From assembly GCA_038230515.1 (NCBI GenBank), contig JBBRND010000008.1, positions 1 to 64,000 of the forward strand: a DNA stretch of 64,000 nt. The letters are read 5' to 3'. Position numbers and translations under genes: made by a program. Within the stretch, counting starts at the first letter, position 1; each line of letters begins with the position of its first letter. A model generated the notes under the pieces. The model saw nothing but the letters and a program-made list of their open reading frames with translations, did not search any database and was not told the origin of the DNA. Shown piece after piece: positions 1 to 8,149 of this stretch. Origin of the DNA: JAPLDB01 sp038230515 (GTDB lineage Bacteria; Bacteroidota; Bacteroidia; AKYH767-A; 2013-40CM-41-45).

Positions 1-627
1 ATAAGAATATCCTCCGAGAATATATCCACCGTCAGCCGTTTGCTGCAATGAATAAAGTATATCATAATCTGTTCCTCCGAAATCTTTATCCCACTCTTTG
101 TTGCCAAGTGAATCTGTTTTTACAATCCAGTAATCGTCACTTCCATTCCATGTTGCCTGTGTCTTGTCTCCGCCAATGCCGGAATAAGAAAATCCTCCAA
201 GAATATATCCTCCGTCAGCCGTTTGCTGTAATGAAAAAAGTACATCGCCATCTGTTCCTCCGAAATCTTTATCCCATTGTTTGTTGCCAAACGAATCGGT
301 TTTTACAATCCAGTAATCCTCATATCCCCATGTTGCCTGTGTCTTGTCTCCGCCAATGCCGGAAAGAGAATATCCTCCGAGAATATATCCTCCGTCTTTT
401 GTTTGTTGGAAGCAGGAAATGTAATCAGTACCCGTCCCGCCAAAACGGTAGTCCCATTGCTTTACCAAAGGGTTTTGAGAAAAAGAATGGAGGGTAGAGA
501 AAATAAAAAGAAAGAGGATGAAAACATTTGCCACGCTCACCCCTGCCCTAAAGGGAGTCCTGCGCGCTGTACCCTTTAGGGCTTCGGGTGCGAGTGGGCT
601 GAGGTTATCGGATAAAACTTTTTTCAT
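1..627 (-). CDS. Repeat-containing surface/secreted protein, 3' end outside window
   Basis: This minus-strand frame is open from the ATG at 627 to the window edge, so the C-terminus is missing. After a hydrophobic signal-like stretch ending in HSFSQ come units of about 60 residues that are almost identical. Each holds WDKDFGGTD, QQTADGGYILGG and YWIVKTDS.GNK motifs; two are complete and a third is cut. This is the beta-propeller-like repeat style of Bacteroidota T9SS cargo, so export and surface display are likely, but the sorting tail is not visible. The start is odd: Met-Lys-Lys-Val-Leu is followed by about 24 residues encoded by a palindromic repeat (545-582) before the hydrophobic signal region. 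A GTG at 540 or 534 could be the true start instead. Confidence 0.8.
   Translation of the reverse strand, partial: MKKVLSDNLSPLAPEALKGTARRTPFRAGVSVANVFILFLFIFSTLHSFSQNPLVKQWDYRFGGTGTDYISCFQQTKDGGYILGGYSLSGIGGDKTQATWGYEDYWIVKTDSFGNKQWDKDFGGTDGDVLFSLQQTADGGYILGGFSYSGIGGDKTQATWNGSDDYWIVKTDSLGNKEWDKDFGGTDYDILYSLQQTADGGYILGGYSY
545..582. repeat. Palindromic element inside the gene start (11-bp perfect arms)
   Basis: GCCCTAAAGGG (545-555) pairs perfectly with CCCTTTAGGGC (572-582) around a 16-nt loop. It is read through in frame and contributes residues ALKGTARRTPFRAG upstream of the signal region of the partial gene. Confidence 0.75.
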
Positions 628-637
628 TGCTGGTGCT

Positions 638-665
638 ATAGCCCACGGTTTAAACTGTGGGCTAT
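638..665. repeat. 28-bp near-perfect palindrome
   Basis: The centre is GTTTAAAC-like and the flanks read ATAGCCCAC / GTGGGCTAT; one internal pair is G-T rather than G-C. It lies directly upstream of the 627 start. A 13-bp direct duplication (615-627 and about 680-692, AAACTTTTTTCAT) brackets it, as expected if an element inserted with target duplication. Confidence 0.7.
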
Positions 666-700
666 GTTTAACAGGAGGGAAACTTTTTTCATCACTGTTT

Positions 701-793
701 AGTTGACTGAGTTAATTAGTGATTGAGTTAATTAGTAAACAGTCGGCATTTCCTTAATCAACGAATCAACTTACTAATCTTAATCAACCAATT
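701..793. repeat. Dispersed long imperfect hairpin repeat, copy 1
   Basis: Two arms rich in GTTAATTAG / GATTGAGTT motifs (about 701-736) and their imperfect complement (about 753-793) flank a short centre. Related hairpins occur at 14211-14289 and 39412-39511. They are intergenic or end exactly at a gene boundary. They may act as terminator-like structures or be a short non-autonomous mobile element. Confidence 0.55.
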
Positions 794-931
794 ATCCGTT
801 CACCAAAAGTAAACTATTTCTTCTCGCAAGAAGAAAGTTTAATGTCTAAAGTTAAAAGTTTAATGTTGAGCAGCCGGGCTTCCAACTTTAAACTTTAAAC
901 CCTTCACATCTCTTTGCCCCGCGCTTAGTGC

Positions 932-1114
932 AGGGTGGCATCCACCCAAGGTATTTTGATGGTAAAATGGGCAAGGTGGCATCCACCCAAGCCGTTCGGG
1001 TAGAGAAACAGGGCAGGGTGGCTTCCACCTAAGCCGTTTTTAGTGCAAAATGGGCAAGGTGGCTTCCACCCAAGCCATTCGGCTCATAAAATGGGCGGGG
1101 TGGCATCCACCCAA
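932..1114. repeat. Five-copy repeat, ~41-bp period, each with a GGTGG-CAT-CCACC palindrome
   Basis: Copies begin at about 932, 973, 1015, 1056 and 1096. The core AGGTGGCATCCACCCAAG can form a 5-6 bp stem; in two copies CAT is CTT, which keeps the stem. The inter-palindrome sequences also resemble one another (three end in AAAATGGGC), so the whole 41-bp unit was duplicated. The rest of the 628-1190 spacer shows no convincing gene; around 838-900 there is a loose inverted arrangement of TTTAAAGTTTAA-type words. Confidence 0.8.
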
Positions 1115-1190
1115 TCTTTTTTCATCACAATATATTGCTTTTGTCAAAAAATCTTATTTTCGCACCTTAAACTTTAATACTTATTACACA

Positions 1191-1898
1191 ATGGTACTTA
1201 ACAAACTTTATCGTTCGCCCGATCCCGCTCCGGCTGGTGGAGCTGCGACACCAAGAAAAACAGGTAGTTTGCCTGTAAAAGATGCTGACGTGAGCACAGT
1301 GGCTCAGGCACTAAAAACAAAATGGGGAGCCAACCCATTCTTCGTATTGCAGTGGATGACGCAGGCAGCATTTGCCACCATGGCTGACGATTTTGCAACG
1401 CAGCTTGCCGCCCGCCAAACCGCTGGTGGTGCGCGCTCGCCATTTACCGATGCGCTGGACACGGCAGATGCAAAAATTGATGACGGTGTGCGCGAAGTGA
1501 AAACTTATATTGCTGCAAAGTTCGGGGCACAACATGCCACTGCTAATTATGCGCCCTTCGGCATTGTGCATGAAAAAAAATCGTGGGTGCTGCCGCAGGA
1601 TCACAGCAAGCGCAGAGATGCATTGCCGATGATGATTGCTGCCATTGCCGCAAACGGGATGGGGGCAAATGAATTTGGTACTACATTCTGGACTGATCTT
1701 CAAACCGAGTTTAACACTGCGCTTACCGGAGCAAACGCTACGGACAGCGTTGTGAGCACTAAGGTGAGCGCAAAAAATGTGCAGAAGAATAAAATAAAAG
1801 ATGTGATGAGGGCAATCCTGCTTTTACTCGAAGCAAACTATCCTGATACGTTTGAAGGCGAAAAGCGCGCGTGGGGATTTCAGAAGGAGGATTATTGA
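1191..1898 (+). CDS. Hypothetical protein, lineage-specific
   Basis: 235 residues. I chose the ATG at 1191 because the frame upstream of it runs through the repeat array. There is no signal peptide or membrane segment. The N-terminus is proline/alanine/glycine-rich (SPDPAPAGGAATPRK), the body is probably mostly helical, and the end is the aromatic/charged GFQKEDY. The codons look more GC-rich than those of the neighbours. I do not recognise a named family, although proteins of this size with a similar YPDTF...W.GFQKE ending are, from memory, common in Bacteroidota. It is a single-gene unit closed by the terminator at 1916-1955. Confidence 0.75.
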   Translation: MVLNKLYRSPDPAPAGGAATPRKTGSLPVKDADVSTVAQALKTKWGANPFFVLQWMTQAAFATMADDFATQLAARQTAGGARSPFTDALDTADAKIDDGVREVKTYIAAKFGAQHATANYAPFGIVHEKKSWVLPQDHSKRRDALPMMIAAIAANGMGANEFGTTFWTDLQTEFNTALTGANATDSVVSTKVSAKNVQKNKIKDVMRAILLLLEANYPDTFEGEKRAWGFQKEDY

Positions 1899-1915
1899 GA
1901 ATACCTACTTATACA

Positions 1916-1955
1916 AACCCCCTGAAGTTTTCTATTCACTTCAGGGGTTTTTATT
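1916..1955 (+). terminator. Rho-independent terminator
   Basis: CCCCTGAAG (1919-1927) and CTTCAGGGG (1939-1947) form a 9-bp stem followed by TTTTTATTTTT. It lies 18 bp after the stop of the 1191 gene. Confidence 0.85.
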
Positions 1956-2028
1956 TTTATCATAATTACAAGGCAACCTCCCGGCTGCTTTCTTACTACT
2001 TCGTACTTAATACTCTTTTACTTTCCTC

Positions 2029-4950
2029 TCACACCACCGCAATCTTCTCCTTCAAAAACTTCCCTGTGTAGCTCGCTTTGCAATCCACCAGTTCATCGGG
2101 CGAACCTTCAAAGAGAACATAGCCGCCCTCTTCACCGCCTTCAGGTCCGATGTCAATAACCCAGTCCGCGCATTTAATTACTTCAATGTTGTGTTCAACA
2201 ATAATGATGCTGTGTCCCTGATCGAGCAACATGTCGAATGCCTTCAACAGTTTTTTGATGTCGTGAAAATGCAGACCTGTTGTCGGCTCATCAAAAATAA
2301 AAAGTGTGTGCCCGTGCGTAGCTCCCTTGCCGATGAAGGAAGCAAGTTTTACGCGCTGTGCTTCACCGCCACTCAATGTGCTGCTGCTTTGTCCGAGATG
2401 AACGTAACCCAAGCCAACATCCTGTAGCGGTCGCAACATCTTTGCAATCTTCTCATCATGTCCAAAAGATTTTATGGGAGTAGAGAAGAACTCCACCGCT
2501 TCATCCACCGTCATGTCAAGCACATCAGCAATATTCTTTCCGCGATACTCCACATCAAGTATCTCGCTCTTGAAACGCTTGCCGTGGCAGTTGTCACACA
2601 CCAGGTGAATGTCAGCCATAAACTGCATCTCAATCGTTACTTCTCCCTCGCCCTGGCAAACATCACAACGACCACCATCCACGTTAAAAGAAAAATGCGC
2701 GGGCTTGTACTTGCGCGCACGCGAAGTGGGATGATCGGCATACAGATTCCGAATGTCATCGTATGCTTTGATGTAAGTAACAGGATTTGACCGCGAACTT
2801 TTCCCAATCGGATTCTGATCTACAAATTCAACAGCCGTAACTTTATTGATGTCTCCTGAAATTTTATCGTGCGTGCCGGTGAACTCTCCGTACCCACCAT
2901 GAATCTTTTTTAGTGCGGGATAAAGAATCTTTTTCACGAGAGAAGATTTCCCTGAACCGCTCACACCCGTAACCACTGTCATCAGTCCAAGTGGAAACTT
3001 CACCGTAATATTTTTCAGATTATTTTCTCTCGCGCCTTCCAGCTTGATGTATCCTGTCATCACGCGCCTGCGATACGGCAACGGAATCTTTTCTTTCCCT
3101 GAAAGATATTTCCCTGTCAAACTCGTTGGGTTATTGATAATTTCCTGAAACGTTCCTTCAGCCACCAACTCACCGCCATGCTGCCCCGCCCCGGGACCAA
3201 TGTCAATCAACAGATCGGAGGCGCGCATAATTTCTTCGTCATGCTCCACCACCACAAGCGTGTTGCCTGTGTCGCGGAGAGAATTTAAAACTTTTATCAA
3301 ACGCTGAGTATCCCGCGAGTGAAGCCCAATGCTGGGTTCATCAAGAATATAAGTAGAACCAACCAGCGCACTTCCCAACGAAGTAGAAAGATTGATGCGC
3401 TGCGATTCGCCACCACTCAGCGTAGAAGAAAGACGATTAAGCGAGAGATAACCCAACCCAACATCACACAAGTATTGCAACCTGTTTTTTATTTCGAGAA
3501 GAATTCTTTTCGCAACTGTTTCTTCATACACACTCAGTTTTATATTACTGAAAAAATTGAAAGCATCTTTCACCGGCATCAACACCACATCGGTAATTGA
3601 TTTCTCCGCAACCTTTACGTATGAAGCATCTAACCTTAGCCGGGTGCCTCTGCAATCAGGACAAATCGTGCGTCCGCGATAGCGCGAAAGCATTACGCGA
3701 TATTGAATCTTGTAAGAGTTCGATTCCACCCATTTGAAAAAGCGATCAATGCCGTGGAAGAATTCGTTGCCTGTCCACAATAATCGTTTCTGTTCATGCG
3801 TAAGTTCATAAAACGGTTTATGAATCGGGAAGTCGAACTTGTAAGCGCTCTTGATGAGATTGAAATAATACTCACTCATCTTTTCTCCGCGCCAGCACAC
3901 AATCGCCATGTCATACACCGATTTTGATTTATCAGGAATAACCAAATCCTCGTCAATGCCGATGATGCTTCCAAAACCCTCGCAGCGTTTGCATGCACCG
4001 AATGGATTATTAAAGTTGAAAAGATGAGTGCTCGGCTCTTCGAAAATCATTCCGTCAAGTTCGTAGCGCGATGAGAAATGATGCAATGTCTTTTCGTCTT
4101 CCTCAGGAATCACTTCAACAAAACATTCTTCTCCACCTTCCGAGAATGCAGTCTGAACGGAATCCGCAATGCGCGAATGATTACTCTCATCAGTTTTGTT
4201 CACCACGATGCGGTCAATCACTATTTTCAGAATCTTCGGATCAATCAAGGTTGAGACAAGAGCAACCGCTTCATCTTTCTTTTTCTTCGGAGAAGATTTT
4301 ATGAGTGAAGGAGAAAAGAGTTGTTCGAGATTAGCCAGATGTGCTTTGTTCTTTTCATCAAGCAATTCTTCAATTGTTTTCAACTCTCCGAGAAACGATA
4401 CACGTGTAAAACCTTTTTGCATCAACACCTTCAATTCATCCGCTGCTTTTCTTCCGTGAATATGCATCGGGGCGTAGAGAATAATTTTTGTTCCATCTTC
4501 AAATGAGTGAATAAACTTCACTACATCTTCAATGGTATCTCGCTTCACTGCATTTCCTGAAACGGGAGAAATTGTTTTTCCTATTCGCGCAAAAAGTAAT
4601 TTCAAATAATCATAAATCTCTGTTGAAGTACCAACCGTTGAGCGGGGATTTTTTGTGTTCACCTTTTGCTCTATGGCAACAGCAGGGGAGATGCCGTGAA
4701 TGTAATCCACATCGGGCTTATCCATGCGCCCCATGAACTGTCGGGCATAAGAACTCAAACTCTCTACATACCTGCGCTGACCTTCGGCATAGAGGGTATC
4801 AAAAGCAAGCGAAGATTTTCCTGAACCCGAAAGTCCCGTAATAACAACAAACTTATTGCGCGGAATAGCCACATCAATATTCTTGAGGTTGTGAACCCGT
4901 GCGCCTTTGATGAGAATATAATTTTTGGAATCGAGATGATCGAAAGTCAT
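2029..4950 (-). CDS. uvrA: Excinuclease ABC subunit A (UvrA)
   Basis: This is the damage-recognition ATPase of nucleotide excision repair; it loads UvrB onto lesions in the cytoplasm. The 973-residue protein has the complete tandem-ABC layout: Walker A GLSGSGKSSL near residue 40, an insertion and zinc-binding region with CKRCEGFG and CPDCRG, signature STLSGGESQR, then the second Walker A GVSGSGKSSL, the zinc motif CDVCQGEGE..CDNCHGKRF, signature STLSGGEAQR and Walker B FIFDEPTTGLH. It is slightly longer than the usual ~940 residues. It is transcribed alone, with a TACTTTTG element about 20 bp upstream. Identification is firm. Confidence 0.98.
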   Translation of the reverse strand: MTFDHLDSKNYILIKGARVHNLKNIDVAIPRNKFVVITGLSGSGKSSLAFDTLYAEGQRRYVESLSSYARQFMGRMDKPDVDYIHGISPAVAIEQKVNTKNPRSTVGTSTEIYDYLKLLFARIGKTISPVSGNAVKRDTIEDVVKFIHSFEDGTKIILYAPMHIHGRKAADELKVLMQKGFTRVSFLGELKTIEELLDEKNKAHLANLEQLFSPSLIKSSPKKKKDEAVALVSTLIDPKILKIVIDRIVVNKTDESNHSRIADSVQTAFSEGGEECFVEVIPEEDEKTLHHFSSRYELDGMIFEEPSTHLFNFNNPFGACKRCEGFGSIIGIDEDLVIPDKSKSVYDMAIVCWRGEKMSEYYFNLIKSAYKFDFPIHKPFYELTHEQKRLLWTGNEFFHGIDRFFKWVESNSYKIQYRVMLSRYRGRTICPDCRGTRLRLDASYVKVAEKSITDVVLMPVKDAFNFFSNIKLSVYEETVAKRILLEIKNRLQYLCDVGLGYLSLNRLSSTLSGGESQRINLSTSLGSALVGSTYILDEPSIGLHSRDTQRLIKVLNSLRDTGNTLVVVEHDEEIMRASDLLIDIGPGAGQHGGELVAEGTFQEIINNPTSLTGKYLSGKEKIPLPYRRRVMTGYIKLEGARENNLKNITVKFPLGLMTVVTGVSGSGKSSLVKKILYPALKKIHGGYGEFTGTHDKISGDINKVTAVEFVDQNPIGKSSRSNPVTYIKAYDDIRNLYADHPTSRARKYKPAHFSFNVDGGRCDVCQGEGEVTIEMQFMADIHLVCDNCHGKRFKSEILDVEYRGKNIADVLDMTVDEAVEFFSTPIKSFGHDEKIAKMLRPLQDVGLGYVHLGQSSSTLSGGEAQRVKLASFIGKGATHGHTLFIFDEPTTGLHFHDIKKLLKAFDMLLDQGHSIIIVEHNIEVIKCADWVIDIGPEGGEEGGYVLFEGSPDELVDCKASYTGKFLKEKIAVV

Positions 4951-4970
4951 TCCTGAAAATTGCGAATCTG

Positions 4971-4978
4971 CAAAAGTA
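4971..4978 (-). promoter_or_regulatory. Bacteroidota -7 element upstream of uvrA
   Basis: On the minus strand this reads TACTTTTG, an exact match to TAnnTTTG, about 20 bp before the uvrA ATG. No good -33 TTTG is seen at the ideal distance. Confidence 0.5.
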
Positions 4979-5046
4979 CAAATTCAAAAGGCAGGTAGTG
5001 TCGGAGGGTTACTCGGAAGTATCTGTTTGATTAAACCCGCCATTCA

Positions 5047-5077
5047 TTGTGAAGTAAATTAATTATTTCTAAGTTTG
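5047..5077 (+). promoter_or_regulatory. Promoter for the 5086 barrel gene (short or no leader)
   Basis: TTG (5047-5049), 20 bp, then TAAGTTTG (5070-5077) fits the Bacteroidota sigma consensus. The predicted start point falls within a few bases of the ATG at 5086, so the mRNA would be nearly leaderless. Confidence 0.65.
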
Positions 5078-5085
5078 CTTTGCCA

Positions 5086-5802
5086 ATGAAGCCGAATTGC
5101 AATAAAGTGTTTCTCATTTTTCTTTTTCTTTCTACACAGTTTTCACTTGCAAAAACAAGTGCATTGAAAAGAACGATGTTCGGATTTACTTTTTCCTCGG
5201 AGTACAGTTATCGGTTTCTCAAAGCGGAAAGTTCTTATGATTGGGAGGTTGATTTGCGCAACGAAATGGAAGTTCCGAAATTTGGGTACACTGTTGGTTT
5301 TAATATCTCCCAGCAGATTAAAAAGAAATTTTTTGTTGAGGTTGCTTTTTGCTATTCCAACAAGGGAGAGCAAACAAAAAAATCGGATCTAATTTATGAC
5401 GATCCGGAACCCTATGGTGCTGTAAGCAAATACACAAGGTACACGTTTGGTTATTGCGAAATTCCCGTTCGATTGAATTATCAGCTTTTTGATAGTGCAT
5501 CCTTTTTTACTTCCGTGGGATTTGCTTTTGAAATTCCGGTTCTCGAAAAGAGAAAGTATTTTTATACATATTCGGATGGTCATGAATCTCACGTTTCATC
5601 CTACACTTTAAGCAGTTCAGCCGAAGGCGGCATTTCTATAATTGCAGGCATCGGATATTTTTTCAAAGTAAGTAAGATGCTTTACATTAAATCCGAACCA
5701 TTCTTCAAATGTAGCATGACACCCTTCTATAACTCTAACATAAAAGATTATTTTTATTCCTACGGTCTTGATGTCGGAATTTATTTCAGCAAGCGAAAAT
5801 AA
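5086..5802 (+). CDS. Outer-membrane beta-barrel protein, PorT-like fold
   Basis: 238 residues. An upstream TTG at 5080 would add two residues, but the ATG at 5086 gives a standard signal peptide (KVFLIFLFLSTQFSLA). The mature part alternates polar and aromatic residues in strand-like segments, with FGFTFSSEYSYRF near the start and DVGIYFSKRK at the end, the pattern of small Bacteroidota outer-membrane barrels. The substrate or partner is unknown. It converges with dnaN and shares the hairpin at 5801-5836 as terminator. Confidence 0.75.
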   Translation: MKPNCNKVFLIFLFLSTQFSLAKTSALKRTMFGFTFSSEYSYRFLKAESSYDWEVDLRNEMEVPKFGYTVGFNISQQIKKKFFVEVAFCYSNKGEQTKKSDLIYDDPEPYGAVSKYTRYTFGYCEIPVRLNYQLFDSASFFTSVGFAFEIPVLEKRKYFYTYSDGHESHVSSYTLSSSAEGGISIIAGIGYFFKVSKMLYIKSEPFFKCSMTPFYNSNIKDYFYSYGLDVGIYFSKRK

Positions 5803-5836
5803 AAACGGCAAGCTGAATTCAACTTGCCGTTTGTAT
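5801..5836. terminator. Bidirectional terminator between barrel gene and dnaN
   Basis: AAAACGGCAAG (5802-5812) and CTTGCCGTTT (5823-5832) form a 10-bp stem with A-rich and T-rich flanks, so it can serve both convergent genes. Confidence 0.8.
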
Positions 5837-5854
5837 TTTATTGAATATTATATC

Positions 5855-6979
5855 TTAGCTATTCAACATCACCGGCATCACCAGCATCAGAATATCTTCG
5901 TTTATCTTTCTTCCTTCCACAGCGGGAGTAATGATGCCTGCGCGGTTTGGTGCGCTCATCTCAATAGTAACTTGGTCGCTTTCGAGATTGCTGAGCATAT
6001 CAGAAAGAAAACGAACATTGAAACCGATCTCCATATCCTCGCCATTGTAATCGCAGGTGAGGCGCTCGGTGGCTTCATTAGAAAAGTCAACATCTTCTGC
6101 ATTAAGCTGAAGTTCGCTTCCTGTAATTTTCAGTTTTACCTGATGCGTAGTTTTGTTTGAGAAAATTCCTACGCGCCTGATGGCATTGAGGAATGCCACG
6201 CGGTCTATGGTAAGTTTGTTCGGATTGTCAACTGGAATCACGGCTTCGTAATTCGGATATCGACCGTCAATAAGGCGGCAGATTAAAGTGGTATTATCAA
6301 TTTCAAAAAATGCATTTGTATTGTTGTATTTTATTTTGATCTCGCTTTCGGAATTTGTTAAAATGTTTTTCAGAAGAGTAAGTGGTTTCTTCGGGAGAAT
6401 AAATGCACCTTCACTTTTTGATTTTGCATCGCCACGTTTGTAGCGAACAAGTTTGTGTGCATCAGTAGCAACAAACGTGATGTCATCTTTATTCAACTGG
6501 CAAAACACGCCTGACATAACAGGGCGCAACTCATCATTGCCCGTAGCGAAAATTGTTTTGGTAATTGCCTGCAAAAGTGTTTGCGAACTTACACCGAGTG
6601 TTGATGTTCCGTCAGCCACAGGCATCTTCGGAAATTCATCGGCATCAAATCCGCTGAGTTTATATTTTCCGTAATCGGAAGAAATTTCAACCTGGTGGCT
6701 TTTTTCATCAATTGAAAAAGTCAACGGCTGTTCAGGAAATGTTTTCAATGTGTCAGACAACATGCGTGCAGGTACTGCAACTTTTCCATTCGTCTTCGAC
6801 TCAACAGGAAGATGAGTGATCATCGTAGTTTCAAGATCGGAAGCGGAAATGGTGAGGGTTCCTTTTTCAATCACAAATAAAAAGTTGTCGAGAATCGGAA
6901 GGGGATTGTTGGTGTTAAGAACACCGCCAATGGCTTGCAACTGTCGGAGCAGTGCGGAACTGGAGACAATAAATTTCAT
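5855..6979 (-). CDS. dnaN: DNA polymerase III beta subunit (sliding clamp)
   Basis: This ring-shaped clamp tethers the replicative polymerase and many repair enzymes to DNA. The 374 residues match the usual 365-380 and the three-domain clamp. Typical landmarks are the N-terminal MKFIVSSSALLRQLQ, VPARMLSDTLK, the DAHKLVRYKR segment and the C-terminal MLVMPVMLNS, which corresponds to the conserved LVMPMR end. It follows gldF-gldG-DUF4340 on the same strand after about 114 bp, an arrangement familiar in Bacteroidota. A TACACTTG near-consensus element lies in the upstream gap. Confidence 0.97.
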   Translation of the reverse strand: MKFIVSSSALLRQLQAIGGVLNTNNPLPILDNFLFVIEKGTLTISASDLETTMITHLPVESKTNGKVAVPARMLSDTLKTFPEQPLTFSIDEKSHQVEISSDYGKYKLSGFDADEFPKMPVADGTSTLGVSSQTLLQAITKTIFATGNDELRPVMSGVFCQLNKDDITFVATDAHKLVRYKRGDAKSKSEGAFILPKKPLTLLKNILTNSESEIKIKYNNTNAFFEIDNTTLICRLIDGRYPNYEAVIPVDNPNKLTIDRVAFLNAIRRVGIFSNKTTHQVKLKITGSELQLNAEDVDFSNEATERLTCDYNGEDMEIGFNVRFLSDMLSNLESDQVTIEMSAPNRAGIITPAVEGRKINEDILMLVMPVMLNS

Positions 6980-7093
6980 TTGTTTCAGTGAGTTTTAATT
7001 CGATGCAAGTGTACTAAGAAGAATGAGATGTTTGGCGGTTGAAGTGTTTTATTTTCAAACCGAATCCAACGCTGAGAAAGAGTCACATATCTT

Positions 7094-8137
7094 CTATTGC
7101 TGAAACTTTCTTTTGGCAGCATCAAGATCAAAATCGCTGATGCCGGCAAACACTTTGTTGAACACAAAAAACTGAACGGTTATTAATTCCTTTCCGTCAT
7201 TTACAAAAGCATACATGCGGTCAATATCATACTTGAGCGGATTGCCGGCTGAATCGGTTTGTGCAAGGGAACTTTCCGTTGTTGGTTTCAGATACATCGG
7301 CACAACTGTTTTTGTTCCTTTTGAATCTACAACGGTGAGGATAGTTACAGGAATTGTATTTCTCAATGAGTCAGTTTCTTTATCAGTAAGGAAACGATCC
7401 CAGGTTTCAAAATAGAGATGACGGAAAGATTCCAAATAATTTGAAACATGCAACGTATCAACATGCAAAACCTGCTGATGATTAACGGGAGAAAACACAC
7501 GAGGAGAATTTCCATTCATCTCAAGCATAAAAGATTTCTCCGGACGATTTTGATATTCGAGTGTTACACTTTTTATTTCTTCGCGCTGCAAGCGGAACAT
7601 TACGGGAATGCGCCAGTCGCGTTCTTTTGGCGAGAAACGAGGAGTAAGATAGCCACTGAAACCCGGCATTTCCGTGATGAAAGGAACTGTGGAATTTGAA
7701 AGCATCATGTATGTTCCCAGTACATCCTGCGTTGAACCCCCAATAAAATAAACCTTGGTTGGCTCTGATGAATTGTTTGTATAAACCTCAAACTTAATTC
7801 CAGAGGAAGAAAGTTCTTTGATGATAGTGTTGTAAGAATTTTTCGGTATGCGCGATTGCACACGAATCTTTTTCAGACAATCAAGAATGAGATTGATTCC
7901 CTGCTGACGTGCTTCGTGTTTACTGTTGAGCATCCATTCTCCTGCGCTTTTTCTTTCGAGAGTAACGGAGTTAGTATTTCGATCAGCAATAAAAAGTTTG
8001 GTGATGGAAGAAGTATCAGCAATTGCAAAGTCGCGGTCTTCTTTGCGGAACGTGCTTGAATTATTTCTGATGATAAAAAAACTTGCAGCAGCGATCAACA
8101 GAAAAGCAACAAGAAGAGTAACTCGATTTTTCTTCAT
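7094..8137 (-). CDS. DUF4340-type membrane-anchored protein in the gld operon
   Basis: 347 residues. One N-terminal membrane segment (VTLLVAFLLIAAASFFII) is followed by a soluble region with repeated strand patterns such as ITKLFIADRNTNSVTLERK and KSVTLEYQNRPE, as in DUF4340. Members often accompany GldG-like ABC transporter components, and here the gene starts 12 bp after gldG. It probably sits in the inner membrane facing the periplasm and works with the GldFG complex, but no biochemical role is known to me. Confidence 0.75.
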   Translation of the reverse strand: MKKNRVTLLVAFLLIAAASFFIIRNNSSTFRKEDRDFAIADTSSITKLFIADRNTNSVTLERKSAGEWMLNSKHEARQQGINLILDCLKKIRVQSRIPKNSYNTIIKELSSSGIKFEVYTNNSSEPTKVYFIGGSTQDVLGTYMMLSNSTVPFITEMPGFSGYLTPRFSPKERDWRIPVMFRLQREEIKSVTLEYQNRPEKSFMLEMNGNSPRVFSPVNHQQVLHVDTLHVSNYLESFRHLYFETWDRFLTDKETDSLRNTIPVTILTVVDSKGTKTVVPMYLKPTTESSLAQTDSAGNPLKYDIDRMYAFVNDGKELITVQFFVFNKVFAGISDFDLDAAKRKFQQ

Positions 8138-8149
8138 GACTGAATTTTC

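Noticed and set aside
932..1114. CRISPR-like spacing of five ~19-bp palindromic repeats
   Set aside because: The intervening 22-23 bp resemble each other, repeats are too short, and no cas genes are present.
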